Part shown: positions 33,456 through 42,464 of the stretch, piece after piece | Layout: every line of letters starts with the position of its first letter | How positions within the stretch are numbered: position 1 is the stretch's first letter | Source: Cytobacillus firmus DS1 | GTDB taxonomy: Bacteria; Bacillota; Bacilli; Bacillales; Cytobacillaceae | NCBI RefSeq assembly: GCF_000565285.1 | Contig: NZ_APVL01000001.1 | Coordinates: forward strand, 372,001 to 436,000 | Length of the DNA: 64,000 nt | Direction of reading: 5' to 3' | The notes under the pieces: model-generated | The model's input: only the letters and a program-made list of their open reading frames with translations | Told to the model about the DNA's origin: nothing | Database searches by the model: none | Program-made: the position numbers and the translations under genes

Positions 33456-34181
33456 ATGAGAAATAATAAATACTTAGTGATTTATGAGGAGCTTGCACAG
33501 CAAATACAGGAAGGTAAGTATCCCGCCAGATCCATTCTGCCATCTGAACATGAATTGACGGAGATGTATTCCACTTCCAGGGAAACCATCCGCAAGGCCT
33601 TGAATTTGCTTGCACAAAACGGCTTTATTCAGAAAATCCGCGGAAAAGGCTCGATGGTCCTTGATTTAAAAAAGCTGCAGTTTCCCATATCGGGTCTGGT
33701 CAGCTTTAAAGAGCTGGCCGGGAAGATGGGGCAGCGTGCTGAAACGATTGTGGACGAATTTTCGCTTATTCAGCCTGATGCAGAAAAGATGAAGCATCTC
33801 CATATTGATAAAGATGAAAAGGTCTGGAAAGTCTATCGGGTCCGGAAAATTGAAGATGAGCGGATTATTTTGGACAAGGACTTTTTAATTGAGAAATATG
33901 TCCCCGGCTTAACGAAGGACATATGCCAGAACTCTATTTTTGCCTACATTGAGGGCGATCTCGGCAAAAAAATAAGCTTTGCCAAAAAAGAATTTACAGT
34001 GGAAGAACCCACTGCTGAAGACCGCAGGCTTCTGGATATGGAAGGATTCCATGCCATTGTCGTGGTGAAAAATTATATTTATTTCGATGATGCCACCCTT
34101 TTTCAGTACACAGAATCCAGGCACAGGCCGGACAAGTTCAGGTTTGTTGATTTTGCGAGAAGAATGGACAGCGGAGTGTAA
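33456..34181 (+). CDS. treR: Trehalose operon repressor TreR (GntR/HutC family)
   Basis: A 241-residue regulator: an N-terminal GntR winged helix (ILPSEHELTEMYSTSRETIRKAL) and a C-terminal UTRA effector domain (about 85-235). The sequence tracks B. subtilis TreR closely (FPISGLVSFKELA, FQYTESRHRPDKFRFVDFAR). TreR represses treP-treA and is released by trehalose 6-phosphate. No treP or treA is adjacent, unlike in B. subtilis, so it is an orphan here. The start at 33456 is chosen by similarity; a TTG at 33435 is possible. Confidence 0.9.
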   Translation: MRNNKYLVIYEELAQQIQEGKYPARSILPSEHELTEMYSTSRETIRKALNLLAQNGFIQKIRGKGSMVLDLKKLQFPISGLVSFKELAGKMGQRAETIVDEFSLIQPDAEKMKHLHIDKDEKVWKVYRVRKIEDERIILDKDFLIEKYVPGLTKDICQNSIFAYIEGDLGKKISFAKKEFTVEEPTAEDRRLLDMEGFHAIVVVKNYIYFDDATLFQYTESRHRPDKFRFVDFARRMDSGV

Positions 34182-34194
34182 CATGCTTTTTTAC

Positions 34195-34219
34195 GTTTAA
34201 GATTGTTCATTCAGGGAAA
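34195..34219 (+). promoter_or_regulatory. SigB promoter of yfkM
   Basis: GTTTAA (34195-34200), 13 bases, GGGAAA (34214-34219), matching the general-stress sigma-B consensus. B. subtilis yfkM is a known general stress gene. Confidence 0.75.
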
Positions 34220-34257
34220 TCTCCTTATGTGAAGATTTTTAAAAGGAGATGGTATAG

Positions 34258-34773
34258 ATGAGTAAAAAAATCGCATGCTTAATTACCGAGATGTTCGAGG
34301 ATAGTGAATACACGGAACCTGCTAAAGGCTTCAAAGAAGCAGGACATGAAGTGGTTACAATTGAAAAGGAACAAGGCAAATCCGTTAAGGGCAAACAGGG
34401 TGAAGCCACTGTTCAAATAGATCAGAGCATTGATAACGTTAATCCACAGGACTTTGATGCACTGTTCCTGCCAGGAGGCTTCTCGCCGGATCAGCTACGT
34501 GCTGATGACCGATTCGTCCAATTTGCGAAATCATTCATGGACGAAAAGAAACCAGTCTTCGCGATTTGCCACGGACCGCAGCTGCTGCTGACAGCCAAGA
34601 CTCTCGAAGGCCGCGACGCAACCGGCTACAAATCCATCCAGGTTGACATGGAATACGCAGGAGCCAAATTCCAGGACTCAGAAGTCGTCGTCTGCCAAAA
34701 CCAGCTCGTCACAAGCCGCCAGCCGGACGATATTCCAGCATTCACACGTGAATCGCTTAAATTGTTAGGTTAA
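34258..34773 (+). CDS. yfkM: DJ-1/PfpI family general stress protein YfkM
   Basis: A 171-residue class I glutamine amidotransferase-like protein. The nucleophile elbow is AICHGPQLLLTA with Cys near residue 104, and an upstream Glu (residue 14 region, MFEDSEY) completes the usual DJ-1/PfpI site. Members act as protein or glyoxal deglycases or chaperones. AAAGGAGATGG precedes the ATG and a SigB promoter lies 40 bases upstream. Confidence 0.93.
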   Translation: MSKKIACLITEMFEDSEYTEPAKGFKEAGHEVVTIEKEQGKSVKGKQGEATVQIDQSIDNVNPQDFDALFLPGGFSPDQLRADDRFVQFAKSFMDEKKPVFAICHGPQLLLTAKTLEGRDATGYKSIQVDMEYAGAKFQDSEVVVCQNQLVTSRQPDDIPAFTRESLKLLG

Positions 34774-34889
34774 TGAAATGGACAGCCCTCTGCCTGATTG
34801 GTAGAGGGCTTTTAATATTTGAATAATGGATTTTTGAAGGGAATATTATCCATTCGCGTTTTGATTTCCTAAATTCCTTATTAATACCG

Positions 34890-35027
34890 TGCTGATAGGA
34901 GCGGAAGGGCTCGACTCCTGCGGGAGCAGCGGGAAACGGGAGACCCCGCAGACGCAAAGCGTCGAGGAGGCTCCCGGGCCGCCCGCGGAAAGCGAGCCCC
35001 TGCAGCGGAAATCAGCACCCAAATCAA
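34890..35027 (+). repeat. Family-2 dispersed repeat, full copy
   Basis: GC-rich element reading GAGCGGAAGGGCTCGACTCC, TGCGGGAGCAGCGGGAAACG, AGACCCCGCAG, GCGTCGAGGAGGCTCCCGGG, CCGCCCGCGGAAAGCGAGCC and ending GCAGCGGAAATCAGCA. It folds into nested hairpins. This kind of element is common between Bacillaceae genes. Confidence 0.8.
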
Positions 35028-35100
35028 CAGTTGCACATTAAGTTTATAAGGATACTCAAGTCCAATCAAAAAAGCAGCCCTCAAAAGGCTGCTTACATAA

Positions 35101-35331
35101 TTACTTATTCTTCCTCAAATTCCCAAGCTCTTCAACCAAAGCCTGCATTTCATTCGGGCTGAACGAATCCTTTTTCATGACAAGATCATAAATATCCTTC
35201 AATTCCTCATACATTTCCTCATCAAAATGTGAAGGCTTAATAGCACCTAAATTCAAAACCTTCAGCTTCTCCTTAATAGCCTCAATCATGAACTCCACAT
35301 TCTCAACCGATTTCTCCGATAAATTATTCAT
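35101..35331 (-). CDS. yfkK: UPF0435/DUF1128 protein YfkK
   Basis: A 76-residue, mainly helical acidic protein; [20 protein letters not shown] and [14 protein letters not shown] match the YfkK family. ATG 35331 follows GAGAGGGTG. Its place after yfkM is the same as in B. subtilis, though orientation within the group has changed. Function unknown. Confidence 0.88.
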   Translation of the reverse strand: MNNLSEKSVENVEFMIEAIKEKLKVLNLGAIKPSHFDEEMYEELKDIYDLVMKKDSFSPNEMQALVEELGNLRKNK

Positions 35332-35507
35332 TACAGACACCCTCTCTTAGCTATGTATTAGGACGAACACACTTTTCTTATCATCTTTCCACGATATCAG
35401 CAAAATGTCAACTTAAATTAGGCTTGCATGTACCAAGGAAATTAGTAGAAAATAAAGGAGAAGTTTGTACAAATTACATATGATAATAAAGGAAAAGGAC
35501 GAGTCAG

Positions 35508-35533
35508 GTTTCGTTAAACGGAAAAAAGGGAAA
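35508..35533 (+). promoter_or_regulatory. Possible SigB promoter of the ytxH-like gene
   Basis: GTTTCG (35508-35513), 14 bases, GGGAAA (35528-35533). The -35 is imperfect. Confidence 0.4.
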
Positions 35534-35581
35534 AATTGAATAAAATTTTCATATAATAATTTTACTAAAGGAGAATAAAAT

Positions 35582-35962
35582 ATGGGGAAATCATTGTTTT
35601 GGAAAGGTGTACTATATGGAGCACTTGCAGGCGGTGCACTGAGTCTTCTTGATAAATCCACAAGGGAAACCGTTTTTGACAATTGCCGGAAAACGTCCAG
35701 CAATGTCGGCTATTACTTAAAACACCCAAGTGAAGCGGTGAATCAGGTGAAGGATGTTTCCAACAAGGTCAAAACAGCGATTGACCAGGTTAGTGAAGAC
35801 GTCGCTTTTATTACTGGAACAGTTGAAGAAATAAGAGAGATGGCACCGGAAGTAACACAGATTGTTCAGAATACAAAGCAGGCCTTTTCAGATATCAAGC
35901 TGAAGGGATCAGGTGAACTGCCGGAAAAACCGGCTGACGATTCGGTTCAGATTCCGCATTAA
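35582..35962 (+). CDS. YtxH-domain protein
   Basis: A 126-residue protein with one N-terminal membrane helix (about residues 7-25, GVLYGALAGGALSLL) followed by DKSTRE and an amphipathic helical region typical of YtxH stress proteins. It shares the GGALxxLDxSTR pattern with the gene at 46298. AAAGGAG precedes the ATG. It is 19 bases upstream of yfkH. Confidence 0.8.
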   Translation: MGKSLFWKGVLYGALAGGALSLLDKSTRETVFDNCRKTSSNVGYYLKHPSEAVNQVKDVSNKVKTAIDQVSEDVAFITGTVEEIREMAPEVTQIVQNTKQAFSDIKLKGSGELPEKPADDSVQIPH

Positions 35963-35981
35963 TAACAAGTGAGGTGTTGGA

Positions 35982-36806
35982 ATGGGACGAACTTTTTCGG
36001 CTCTGATTCCAAACTTATGGAGAAGAGTAGAAGAAGATGATGTTTTTGGACTTGCTGCCCAATTGGCGTATTTCTTTCTTCTCTCTCTTTTTCCGCTGCT
36101 GATTTTCCTGGTCACGCTTGTTCCTTATTTGCCGATCACACAGCAGGATATCTTAAATGTTGTCCGTGATTTTGCACCGGGAGAGACCATGAAGCTTATT
36201 GAAACCAATATCTATGAAATTACGCAGCGAAATGGAAAGTTGCTTTCCTTCGGGATCATCGCGACGCTCTGGTCCGCTTCAAATGGAATCAATGCCGTGG
36301 TGAAGGCCTTTAATAAGGCGTATGACGTAAAGGAAACCCGTCATTTTATTATTGCACGCGGGATGGCGATTCTGCTCACGTTTGCGATGATTTTTGTGTT
36401 TGTACTGGCCCTGCTTCTTCCTGTTTTCGGAAGACAGATCGGCTTGTTTATTTCTTCGGAATTTGGTTTGTCAGGCCAATTTCTGGCGATATGGAATATG
36501 ATCCGCTGGTTAGTGAGTCCTTTCATCCTTTTTGTGGTGTTTACAGGGTTGTACTGGATTGCCCCCAATAAAAAATTAAAGTGTATTAGTGTTGTGCCTG
36601 GTGCCATTTTCGCAACTGTCGGCTGGGTGCTGTCCTCCCTTGCCTTTTCATACTATGTCAGCAGCTTCGGCAATTTCTCCGCGACATATGGAAGCATTGG
36701 AGCTATTATCGTCCTTATGATCTGGTTTTACATATCCGGTATTATCATCATTCTGGGCGGGGAAATCAATGCCATCAATTCGAAGATCAATAAAGAGGAT
36801 TGCTGA
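35982..36806 (+). CDS. yfkH: YihY/BrkB family membrane protein YfkH
   Basis: A 274-residue protein with six predicted membrane helices. DVFGLAAQLAYFFLLSLFPLL near the N-terminus and IGAIIVLMIWFYISGIIIILGGEIN near the C-terminus are family hallmarks. Members were once misnamed ribonuclease BN; their function is unsettled. The conserved yfk gene order supports the assignment. Confidence 0.92.
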   Translation: MGRTFSALIPNLWRRVEEDDVFGLAAQLAYFFLLSLFPLLIFLVTLVPYLPITQQDILNVVRDFAPGETMKLIETNIYEITQRNGKLLSFGIIATLWSASNGINAVVKAFNKAYDVKETRHFIIARGMAILLTFAMIFVFVLALLLPVFGRQIGLFISSEFGLSGQFLAIWNMIRWLVSPFILFVVFTGLYWIAPNKKLKCISVVPGAIFATVGWVLSSLAFSYYVSSFGNFSATYGSIGAIIVLMIWFYISGIIIILGGEINAINSKINKEDC

Positions 36807-36885
36807 TAAAAGTTTCCTTCTTAAAAAGTCCCTCTCCGTTACACAATAGTAATGGGGGAAAATGAATTCATTGGAGGGAACCGAT

Positions 36886-36990
36886 ATGACAAAGCACACG
36901 AAAAAAGACGGCGGCACTAAGCAAAAAGGCAAAAACAAACCAAAACAAAAAACATCCGGTTCTGCTAACGGGCAGAACGGCTATCATTAA
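36886..36990 (+). CDS. 34-residue basic Lys/Gln/Gly-rich protein
   Basis: A short gene starting after TTGGAGGGAA. The product is very basic and hydrophilic (MTKHTKKDGGTKQKGKNKPK..., ending QNGYH), like minor small acid-soluble spore proteins, but I cannot assign it to a specific Ssp family. It directly precedes a family-1 repeat. Confidence 0.55.
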   Translation: MTKHTKKDGGTKQKGKNKPKQKTSGSANGQNGYH

Positions 36991-37115
36991 AAAGAAAAGC
37001 GGAAGCGCCTTCGGAACAAGCCAAAAACGCTTGTTCCTGCGAAGACATCCAAGGAAGCTTTCCCTTGGTGCTCACCCCCGACACCTCGAAGGGGTAGGTT
37101 GCTTGCGCCAGACAT
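36991..37115 (-). repeat. Family-1 dispersed repeat, inverted
   Basis: Starts AAAAGCGGAAGCGCCTTCGG on the plus strand, carries a GGAACAAGCC/GCTTGTTCC hairpin and a CCAAGGAAGC/CCCTTGG block, then CACCCCCGACACCTCG and GCGCCAGACA. The outer modules match the inverted form of the copies at 14780 and 20711; the central hairpin differs. Confidence 0.75.
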
Positions 37116-37150
37116 AAAAAAGCCTGGGAATCTGAATTCCCAGGCTTTCC
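37115..37150 (-). terminator. Terminator of the P-type ATPase gene
   Basis: AAGCCTGGGAAT and ATTCCCAGGCTT hairpin followed by Ts on the minus strand. Confidence 0.85.
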
Positions 37151-39076
37151 TTATGATCTTAACAGCCTCAGGCTATTTAAAATAACCAAAATGGTTGAGC
37201 CCTCATGGCCGATTACTCCATAAGGCAGGTCAAGCAGCTGCAGGAAGTTGGAAGCAATCAAAAACATAATAACTGTGATGGAGAAGATGACATTTTGTTT
37301 GATGATGGTATTCATGCGCCGTGACAGTTCAATGGCTTCTGCGATTTTCGGCAAGTCATTTTTCATTAAAACCACATCAGCCGTTTCAAGCGCTACATCC
37401 GTTCCTCCACCCATGGCGATTCCGACATTGGCAGTGGCCAGGGCAGGGGCATCATTAATTCCGTCACCGACCATGGCGACATTGCTGTATGTTTCCTTCA
37501 GCTTTTTCAAATGCTCCACTTTGTTTTCAGGCAGGCATTCGGCAATATGCTCATTGACATGGCTTTCGCCTGCAATTGCTGCTGCTGTTGTCTGGCTGTC
37601 TCCCGTCAGCATGATCGTGTAGATTCCCTGTTTCTTTAAAAGGTCAATGGCCTGTTTGGTTTCCTCTCGGACAACATCCTTCAGGGAAATAAGGCCGATG
37701 ATTTCATCGTTTTTCTGGACAAATACAACCGTCTTTCCTTCGCTTGCCATGCGGTCGGCAGCTCCGTCTGCAAATGCCATGGCCTCTGTTTTACCGACAA
37801 AAGAAGCTTTGCCGATTTTCCATTCATCATGATCAACCTTTGCTTTGACCCCAAATCCGGTAACATCTTCAATGCTCTCCGGATGGATGAGGGTCTCTGA
37901 TAGTGTGCTCTTGGCATATTTGACAATGGCATTAGCCAGCGGGTGGTTCGAATGACTTTCGATGGATGCGACCTTTAGAAGCAGCTCCTCCCTGGAAATA
38001 CTGTCCCCGGCTACTACATCGGTTACTTCTGGTTTTCCTTTTGTCAGTGTGCCGGTTTTGTCAAAGGCAATCGCCTTAAGATGACTCAGGTTTTCAAGGT
38101 GCACACCGCCTTTAAAAAGGATGCCGTGTCTCGCTCCATTCGAAATGGCTGACAAAGTCGCAGGCATGATGGATGCTACCAGGGCACAAGGTGATGCAAC
38201 AACAAGAAGGATCATGGCCCGGTAAAAGGTTTCTGTCCAGCTCCATCCTAAAAGAAAGTGTGGAGCAAACATCATAAGAACAACAACAGCCAAAACAATT
38301 TTGACATAGGTCCCTTCAAACTTTTCAATGAAAAGCTGTGAAGGGGATTTCTCGCTTTGAGCTGATTGCACAAGCTCAATAATTTTTTGAAAAAGGGTTT
38401 CGTTATTCGGTTTTGTGATTTCAACTGTAATCGATCCGTTTAAATTCACCGTCCCGGCAAATACCTGGTCATCCGCCCCTTTGGAAACAGGCAGTGATTC
38501 ACCCGTGATGGCAGCTTCGTCCAATGAGGAATGGCCTTTTACGATTGTTCCATCAGAAGGAACCCGCTCACCAGGCTTGACAAGGATTAAATCCCCGATT
38601 TCCAGCTCGGAAACATGGACACGCTTCTCGGAACCGTCTGTGATCCTCAGGGCTTCCTCAGGCTGCAGCTCCATAAGGGAAGAAATTTCTTTATGGCTTT
38701 TGTTCATGGTGTAGGTTTCCAAAGCACCGCTTACTGCGAAAATAAAGATCAGGATTGCACCTTCTGTCCAATAGCCGATAATCGCTGAGCCGATTGCAGC
38801 AAAAATCATCAGCATTTCAACATTCAATTCTTTATTCTCGATGGTTTCTTCGATGCCTTCTTTTGCTTTCGCAAAGCCGCCGATTATAAAAGCCAGCAGG
38901 TAAGCGGCAATCGATGCGGTTTCCATAGCGCTTCGGTCAAACAGCCAGCCTGCCAAAATCAATACACCGCTCAGAAGTGCGGCAATTAATTCAGCATGGG
39001 GTTTGATTTTTTCTAAAAGATTTTCTTCAGATCGCGTGCTATTTTTAAGCAGGGCCTTTGCCTCCATACTCATCAT
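37151..39076 (-). CDS. zosA: Heavy-metal P1B-type ATPase, ZosA-like
   Basis: A 641-residue transition-metal pump without N-terminal HMA domains. Visible motifs in order: TGES in the actuator domain, the membrane SPCALV metal motif, the phosphorylated Asp in DKTGTLTKGKP, SHSNHPL (the His-Pro motif) and GDGINDAPA. SPC rather than CPC, with no metal-binding head, fits the Zn/Co/Cd group; ZosA of B. subtilis is a peroxide-induced zinc importer-type ATPase. I place the start at ATG 39076 after GGAGGACAA. The exact metal is an inference. Confidence 0.85.
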   Translation of the reverse strand: MMSMEAKALLKNSTRSEENLLEKIKPHAELIAALLSGVLILAGWLFDRSAMETASIAAYLLAFIIGGFAKAKEGIEETIENKELNVEMLMIFAAIGSAIIGYWTEGAILIFIFAVSGALETYTMNKSHKEISSLMELQPEEALRITDGSEKRVHVSELEIGDLILVKPGERVPSDGTIVKGHSSLDEAAITGESLPVSKGADDQVFAGTVNLNGSITVEITKPNNETLFQKIIELVQSAQSEKSPSQLFIEKFEGTYVKIVLAVVVLMMFAPHFLLGWSWTETFYRAMILLVVASPCALVASIMPATLSAISNGARHGILFKGGVHLENLSHLKAIAFDKTGTLTKGKPEVTDVVAGDSISREELLLKVASIESHSNHPLANAIVKYAKSTLSETLIHPESIEDVTGFGVKAKVDHDEWKIGKASFVGKTEAMAFADGAADRMASEGKTVVFVQKNDEIIGLISLKDVVREETKQAIDLLKKQGIYTIMLTGDSQTTAAAIAGESHVNEHIAECLPENKVEHLKKLKETYSNVAMVGDGINDAPALATANVGIAMGGGTDVALETADVVLMKNDLPKIAEAIELSRRMNTIIKQNVIFSITVIMFLIASNFLQLLDLPYGVIGHEGSTILVILNSLRLLRS

Positions 39077-39286
39077 TTGTCCTCCTAAATTTGTTTTATT
39101 GTTCTTCAATTGTCTTATTGAGAAGAATAATCACATTCAATACCCCTAAAAAACAACGAAAGCTGCCACCAAATAGGTGACAGCGTTAAAATCAGTAATG
39201 CAGCTAGCATTATGCAATTATGGTATTCTATTACACTTATATTACTATATAGCCTATGAAAAGAAAAGCTAAACCGTTACGTAAAG

Positions 39287-40465
39287 TTAAAATGACTGGC
39301 TTTTCTCCAATACCTGCCCTTTGTGCCCAAAAAAGGTGACGGCACCAAAAATAATCAATAGCATCACACTGATAATGTTGAAGAAGCTGATCGTCTTGAA
39401 TATTTCAATGAAAAGGCCGCCGAAGTAGGGGCCAATCAGGCTTCCGATGCTGAAGGCTACGCCGCACAGCAGGTTGCCTGTTGGAAGCAGGTTCTTTGGC
39501 ATTAAGTCTGCCATATAGGTGATGCCGAGTGAAAAGGTTGATCCGACGGCCATGCCTGCAATGAATAGACAAATGGTCAGCGCAAGCACGATTTCCTCGA
39601 GCAGGCTTGCTGCGACAAAGCTGATAAACCCGATAAAAAGAACACTCATTAACACCTGGCGCCTTCCAAATTTATCACTCATGATGCCTAAAGGAAGCTG
39701 GAATAGGATGCCCCCGATCGCAAATGAAGTCAGCAGCAGGGAAACACTTGAAACTTCGAGCCCGATGCGCAGACCATAGATGGGAAAGCTGCCGTTCAAT
39801 GAAGCTTCAAGAAACCCGTAGCCCATTGCCGGCAGGAAGGCAACCCAGCCATATTTTGTGGCTTTTGAAAAACGCTTCATTGTTTCTCTGAAAGAATTAA
39901 TTTCTATGGACTGTTCAGGGAAGTCATTTTTCAATGTGAATAAAAACAGCCAGGCAATCAGACATAGAATAGAAGAAATGATAAACGGCATGGTTTCATT
40001 GATTTTGACAAGCGGTGCCATTAATGGACCCACTGCAAATCCAACTCCGAAGAAAAGTCCGTACAGGGAGATATTCCGGCCGCGTTTGTTTTCCGGAGAA
40101 AAGGATGTGATCCATGTTTGCGTTCCGAAATGCAGGGCATGGTCGCCGATTCCGATAAGAAGCCGCAGTATGAACCAGAACCAAAAAGATTTCCACAGCG
40201 GAAAAAGCATGAGAGATACAACAACTAATAATCCTCCAAGGATAATGACCGGCTTGTAGCCGTATTTTCGCAATGGATATTCCATAAAAGGCGAAATGAG
40301 AAGGATTCCGATATATAAACCTGTTGCATTTAAACCATTCAAGCTGGAGGAAATGCCGTCATTTTCAAAAATAATGGCAATTAACGGCAGCAGCATTCCC
40401 TGGCTGAAGCCTGAAATGGCCACAATGCTGATGAGTATCCAAAAGCGCATTGTTTCTTTATTCAT
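39287..40465 (-). CDS. yfkF: MFS transporter YfkF
   Basis: A 392-residue 12-helix major facilitator. SDKFGRRQVL after helix 8 is a clear motif A, and PLRKYGYKPVI after helix 2 a degenerate one. Length and position (before yfkE in the yfk group) match B. subtilis YfkF. Substrate unknown. Confidence 0.82.
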   Translation of the reverse strand: MNKETMRFWILISIVAISGFSQGMLLPLIAIIFENDGISSSLNGLNATGLYIGILLISPFMEYPLRKYGYKPVIILGGLLVVVSLMLFPLWKSFWFWFILRLLIGIGDHALHFGTQTWITSFSPENKRGRNISLYGLFFGVGFAVGPLMAPLVKINETMPFIISSILCLIAWLFLFTLKNDFPEQSIEINSFRETMKRFSKATKYGWVAFLPAMGYGFLEASLNGSFPIYGLRIGLEVSSVSLLLTSFAIGGILFQLPLGIMSDKFGRRQVLMSVLFIGFISFVAASLLEEIVLALTICLFIAGMAVGSTFSLGITYMADLMPKNLLPTGNLLCGVAFSIGSLIGPYFGGLFIEIFKTISFFNIISVMLLIIFGAVTFFGHKGQVLEKSQSF

Positions 40466-40625
40466 AAAAAAACCTCTTTTTCTGACGTGAAATATAAATG
40501 TCTCCTAAATGATGGTATCGGGAATAAGTTATCTTGGCAAGAGTAAGTTTATGGTCATAATAGTTTTGTTTGAAAGCAAAATAGTGTAATCTCTACTAAT
40601 AATAAGATAAAAAGGGGCGAATACC

Positions 40626-41009
40626 ATGGAATTTAAAATGAAGGAAGAAGCAGGCTTCTATGCCGATTTGCCATTCGGACGCCTGGATGTGGCCGGGGAT
40701 GAAGAGTATGGCTTCAGGCCGTACCAGCTGCTTGTCGCTTCACTGGCTGTTTGCAGCGGCGGTGTTCTGAGGAAAATCATGAAAAAAATGCGCATGGAAT
40801 TTGAGGACATCCAAATAAAAACCAGTGTAGAAAGAAATCCTGATATTGCTGACCGTGTAGAGAAGGTACAAATTCATTTCATCATAAAAGGAACTGATTT
40901 GAATGAGGCGAAACTCCACAAAGCATTGGATTTGACCAGGAAGAATTGTTCAATGGTGCGCTCAGTGGAAGGAAGCATTGAAATAGAAGAGACATTTGAA
41001 CTTATATAA
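40626..41009 (+). CDS. OsmC/Ohr family protein
   Basis: A 127-residue protein with the two-Cys OsmC layout: Cys about residue 43 in SLAVCSGGVLRKI and Cys about 107 in TRKNCSMVRSV. OsmC/Ohr enzymes reduce organic or lipid hydroperoxides; the YhfA-like subgroup is also possible. The ATG follows AAAAAGGGGCG. A terminator follows. Confidence 0.85.
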   Translation: MEFKMKEEAGFYADLPFGRLDVAGDEEYGFRPYQLLVASLAVCSGGVLRKIMKKMRMEFEDIQIKTSVERNPDIADRVEKVQIHFIIKGTDLNEAKLHKALDLTRKNCSMVRSVEGSIEIEETFELI

Positions 41010-41016
41010 CACACAG

Positions 41017-41046
41017 ACAGGGAAGGGGATGCCTCTTCCCTGTTTT
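41017..41046 (+). terminator. Terminator of the OsmC gene
   Basis: ACAGGGAAG...TCTTCCCTGT followed by TTTTTT. Confidence 0.85.
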
Positions 41047-41143
41047 TTAATACAGGCGTACTTTTGTGAAAGGCGGGAAAATAATAGTATAATAATTCCT
41101 ATAAAAATAATAAGAATTTTACGTAGAAACGAGGTGCCCCAAA

Positions 41144-42286
41144 TTGAAATTCCAGGACTTAAAAACCGCCGAAGAAAGAATCGGGCTTATGGAGGAACTT
41201 TCGCAAAAATTTTTAGCAAGAGCAGCTAAAAATGATGAAGAAGGCCTTTTTCCGTTTGAGAATATTAAAGAACTAAAAGAATCCGGCTACACTTCCCTGA
41301 CCGTCCCTAAACAATACGGGGGAAAAGAAATCTCCCTTTCTGAATTTCTGCATCTCCAGGAAAAGATAGCTGAAGGAGATGGCTCCACCGCCCTGTCCAT
41401 TGGCTGGCATATGGGGATTATCAAGAGCCTTGGCGAGAAAAACAACTGGGAAGAATATGTATTTAAAAACCTTTGTGAAGACGTAAAAAAGGGTGCCCTA
41501 ATGAATAACTGTGCAACAGAACCGCAGACGGGCAGCCCGACAAGGGGAGGCAAGCCCGTTACCTCTGCACGAAAAGAGGGGAATTCCTGGATCATTAATG
41601 GCCGGAAAAGCTTCACAACCATGGCCCCCGTGCTGGATTACTTCAATGTGAGCGCAACGATTGAAGAAAGCGGGGAAATAGGAAACTTTTTAATTCCGGG
41701 AAAATCCGCAGGCCTGGAGATTGAGGAAACATGGGACAGCATAGCTATGAGAGGAACTGGAAGCCATGACCTTCTTTTAAATAATGTAAGGGTGAAGGAG
41801 GATGCGCTTGTTGAGATGTTTCAGCCCGGCAAAAAAGGCGCTGCCGGCTGGCTTCTCCACATTCCGGCCTGTTATTTGGGCATTGCACAGGCTGCACAGG
41901 ATTATGCCATTACCTTTGCAAAAGATTACTCCCCAAACAGCATAAGCGGTGCCATCATTGATTTGCCCAATGTTCAGCAAAAAATTAGCGAAATGGAATT
42001 TGAACTGATGAGAGCACGCCATTTCCTTTATTCAGTTGCAAAAAAATGGGATGAAGCAAACGACGAAACGAGAAGCGGGATGCAGCCTGAATTGGGAGCG
42101 GTCAAGCTGGCTGTAACGAACGCGGCCATTACAGTAGTCGATTTGGCCATGCGGGTGGCAGGTGCCCGCAGTTTATCAGTAAAAAATCCGCTGCAGCGCT
42201 ATTACAGGGATGTGCGTGCAGGCCTCCATAACCCGCCAATGGATGATATGACAATTCAGGCATTAGCAAAAAAGGTGATAAAGTAA
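41144..42286 (+). CDS. Acyl-CoA dehydrogenase family flavoprotein (YdbM-like)
   Basis: A 380-residue protein with the three-part acyl-CoA dehydrogenase fold: N-terminal helices (SGYTSLTVPKQYGGKEISL), a central beta domain (WIINGRKSFTTMAPVLDYF; MRGTGSHDLLLNNVRV) and C-terminal helices (VRAGLHNPPMDDMTI). It resembles B. subtilis YdbM and the related DszC/sulfur-scavenging flavoproteins more than fatty-acid enzymes; no clear catalytic Glu is assigned. It starts at TTG 41144 after CGAGGTG. Monocistronic. Confidence 0.83.
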   Translation: MKFQDLKTAEERIGLMEELSQKFLARAAKNDEEGLFPFENIKELKESGYTSLTVPKQYGGKEISLSEFLHLQEKIAEGDGSTALSIGWHMGIIKSLGEKNNWEEYVFKNLCEDVKKGALMNNCATEPQTGSPTRGGKPVTSARKEGNSWIINGRKSFTTMAPVLDYFNVSATIEESGEIGNFLIPGKSAGLEIEETWDSIAMRGTGSHDLLLNNVRVKEDALVEMFQPGKKGAAGWLLHIPACYLGIAQAAQDYAITFAKDYSPNSISGAIIDLPNVQQKISEMEFELMRARHFLYSVAKKWDEANDETRSGMQPELGAVKLAVTNAAITVVDLAMRVAGARSLSVKNPLQRYYRDVRAGLHNPPMDDMTIQALAKKVIK

Positions 42287-42291
42287 CGAGG

Positions 42292-42324
42292 AAAGGCTGC
42301 TGTTTTACACGGCAGCCTTTTTAT
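42292..42324 (+). terminator. Terminator of the acyl-CoA dehydrogenase gene
   Basis: AAAGGCTGC and GCAGCCTTT hairpin followed by TTA. Confidence 0.8.
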
Positions 42325-42464
42325 ATGCCATTCGCGGCAAGTTTGATTTTTTCCCAAAATGGCTAAAGAGTAAGTACGTTTTACATAAACTCTCTGCATA
42401 TAATCACATAGGCAGGAATGTGCAGGCAATACTAAAAATATTAAAAACGTAAGGAGTTAAAGAT

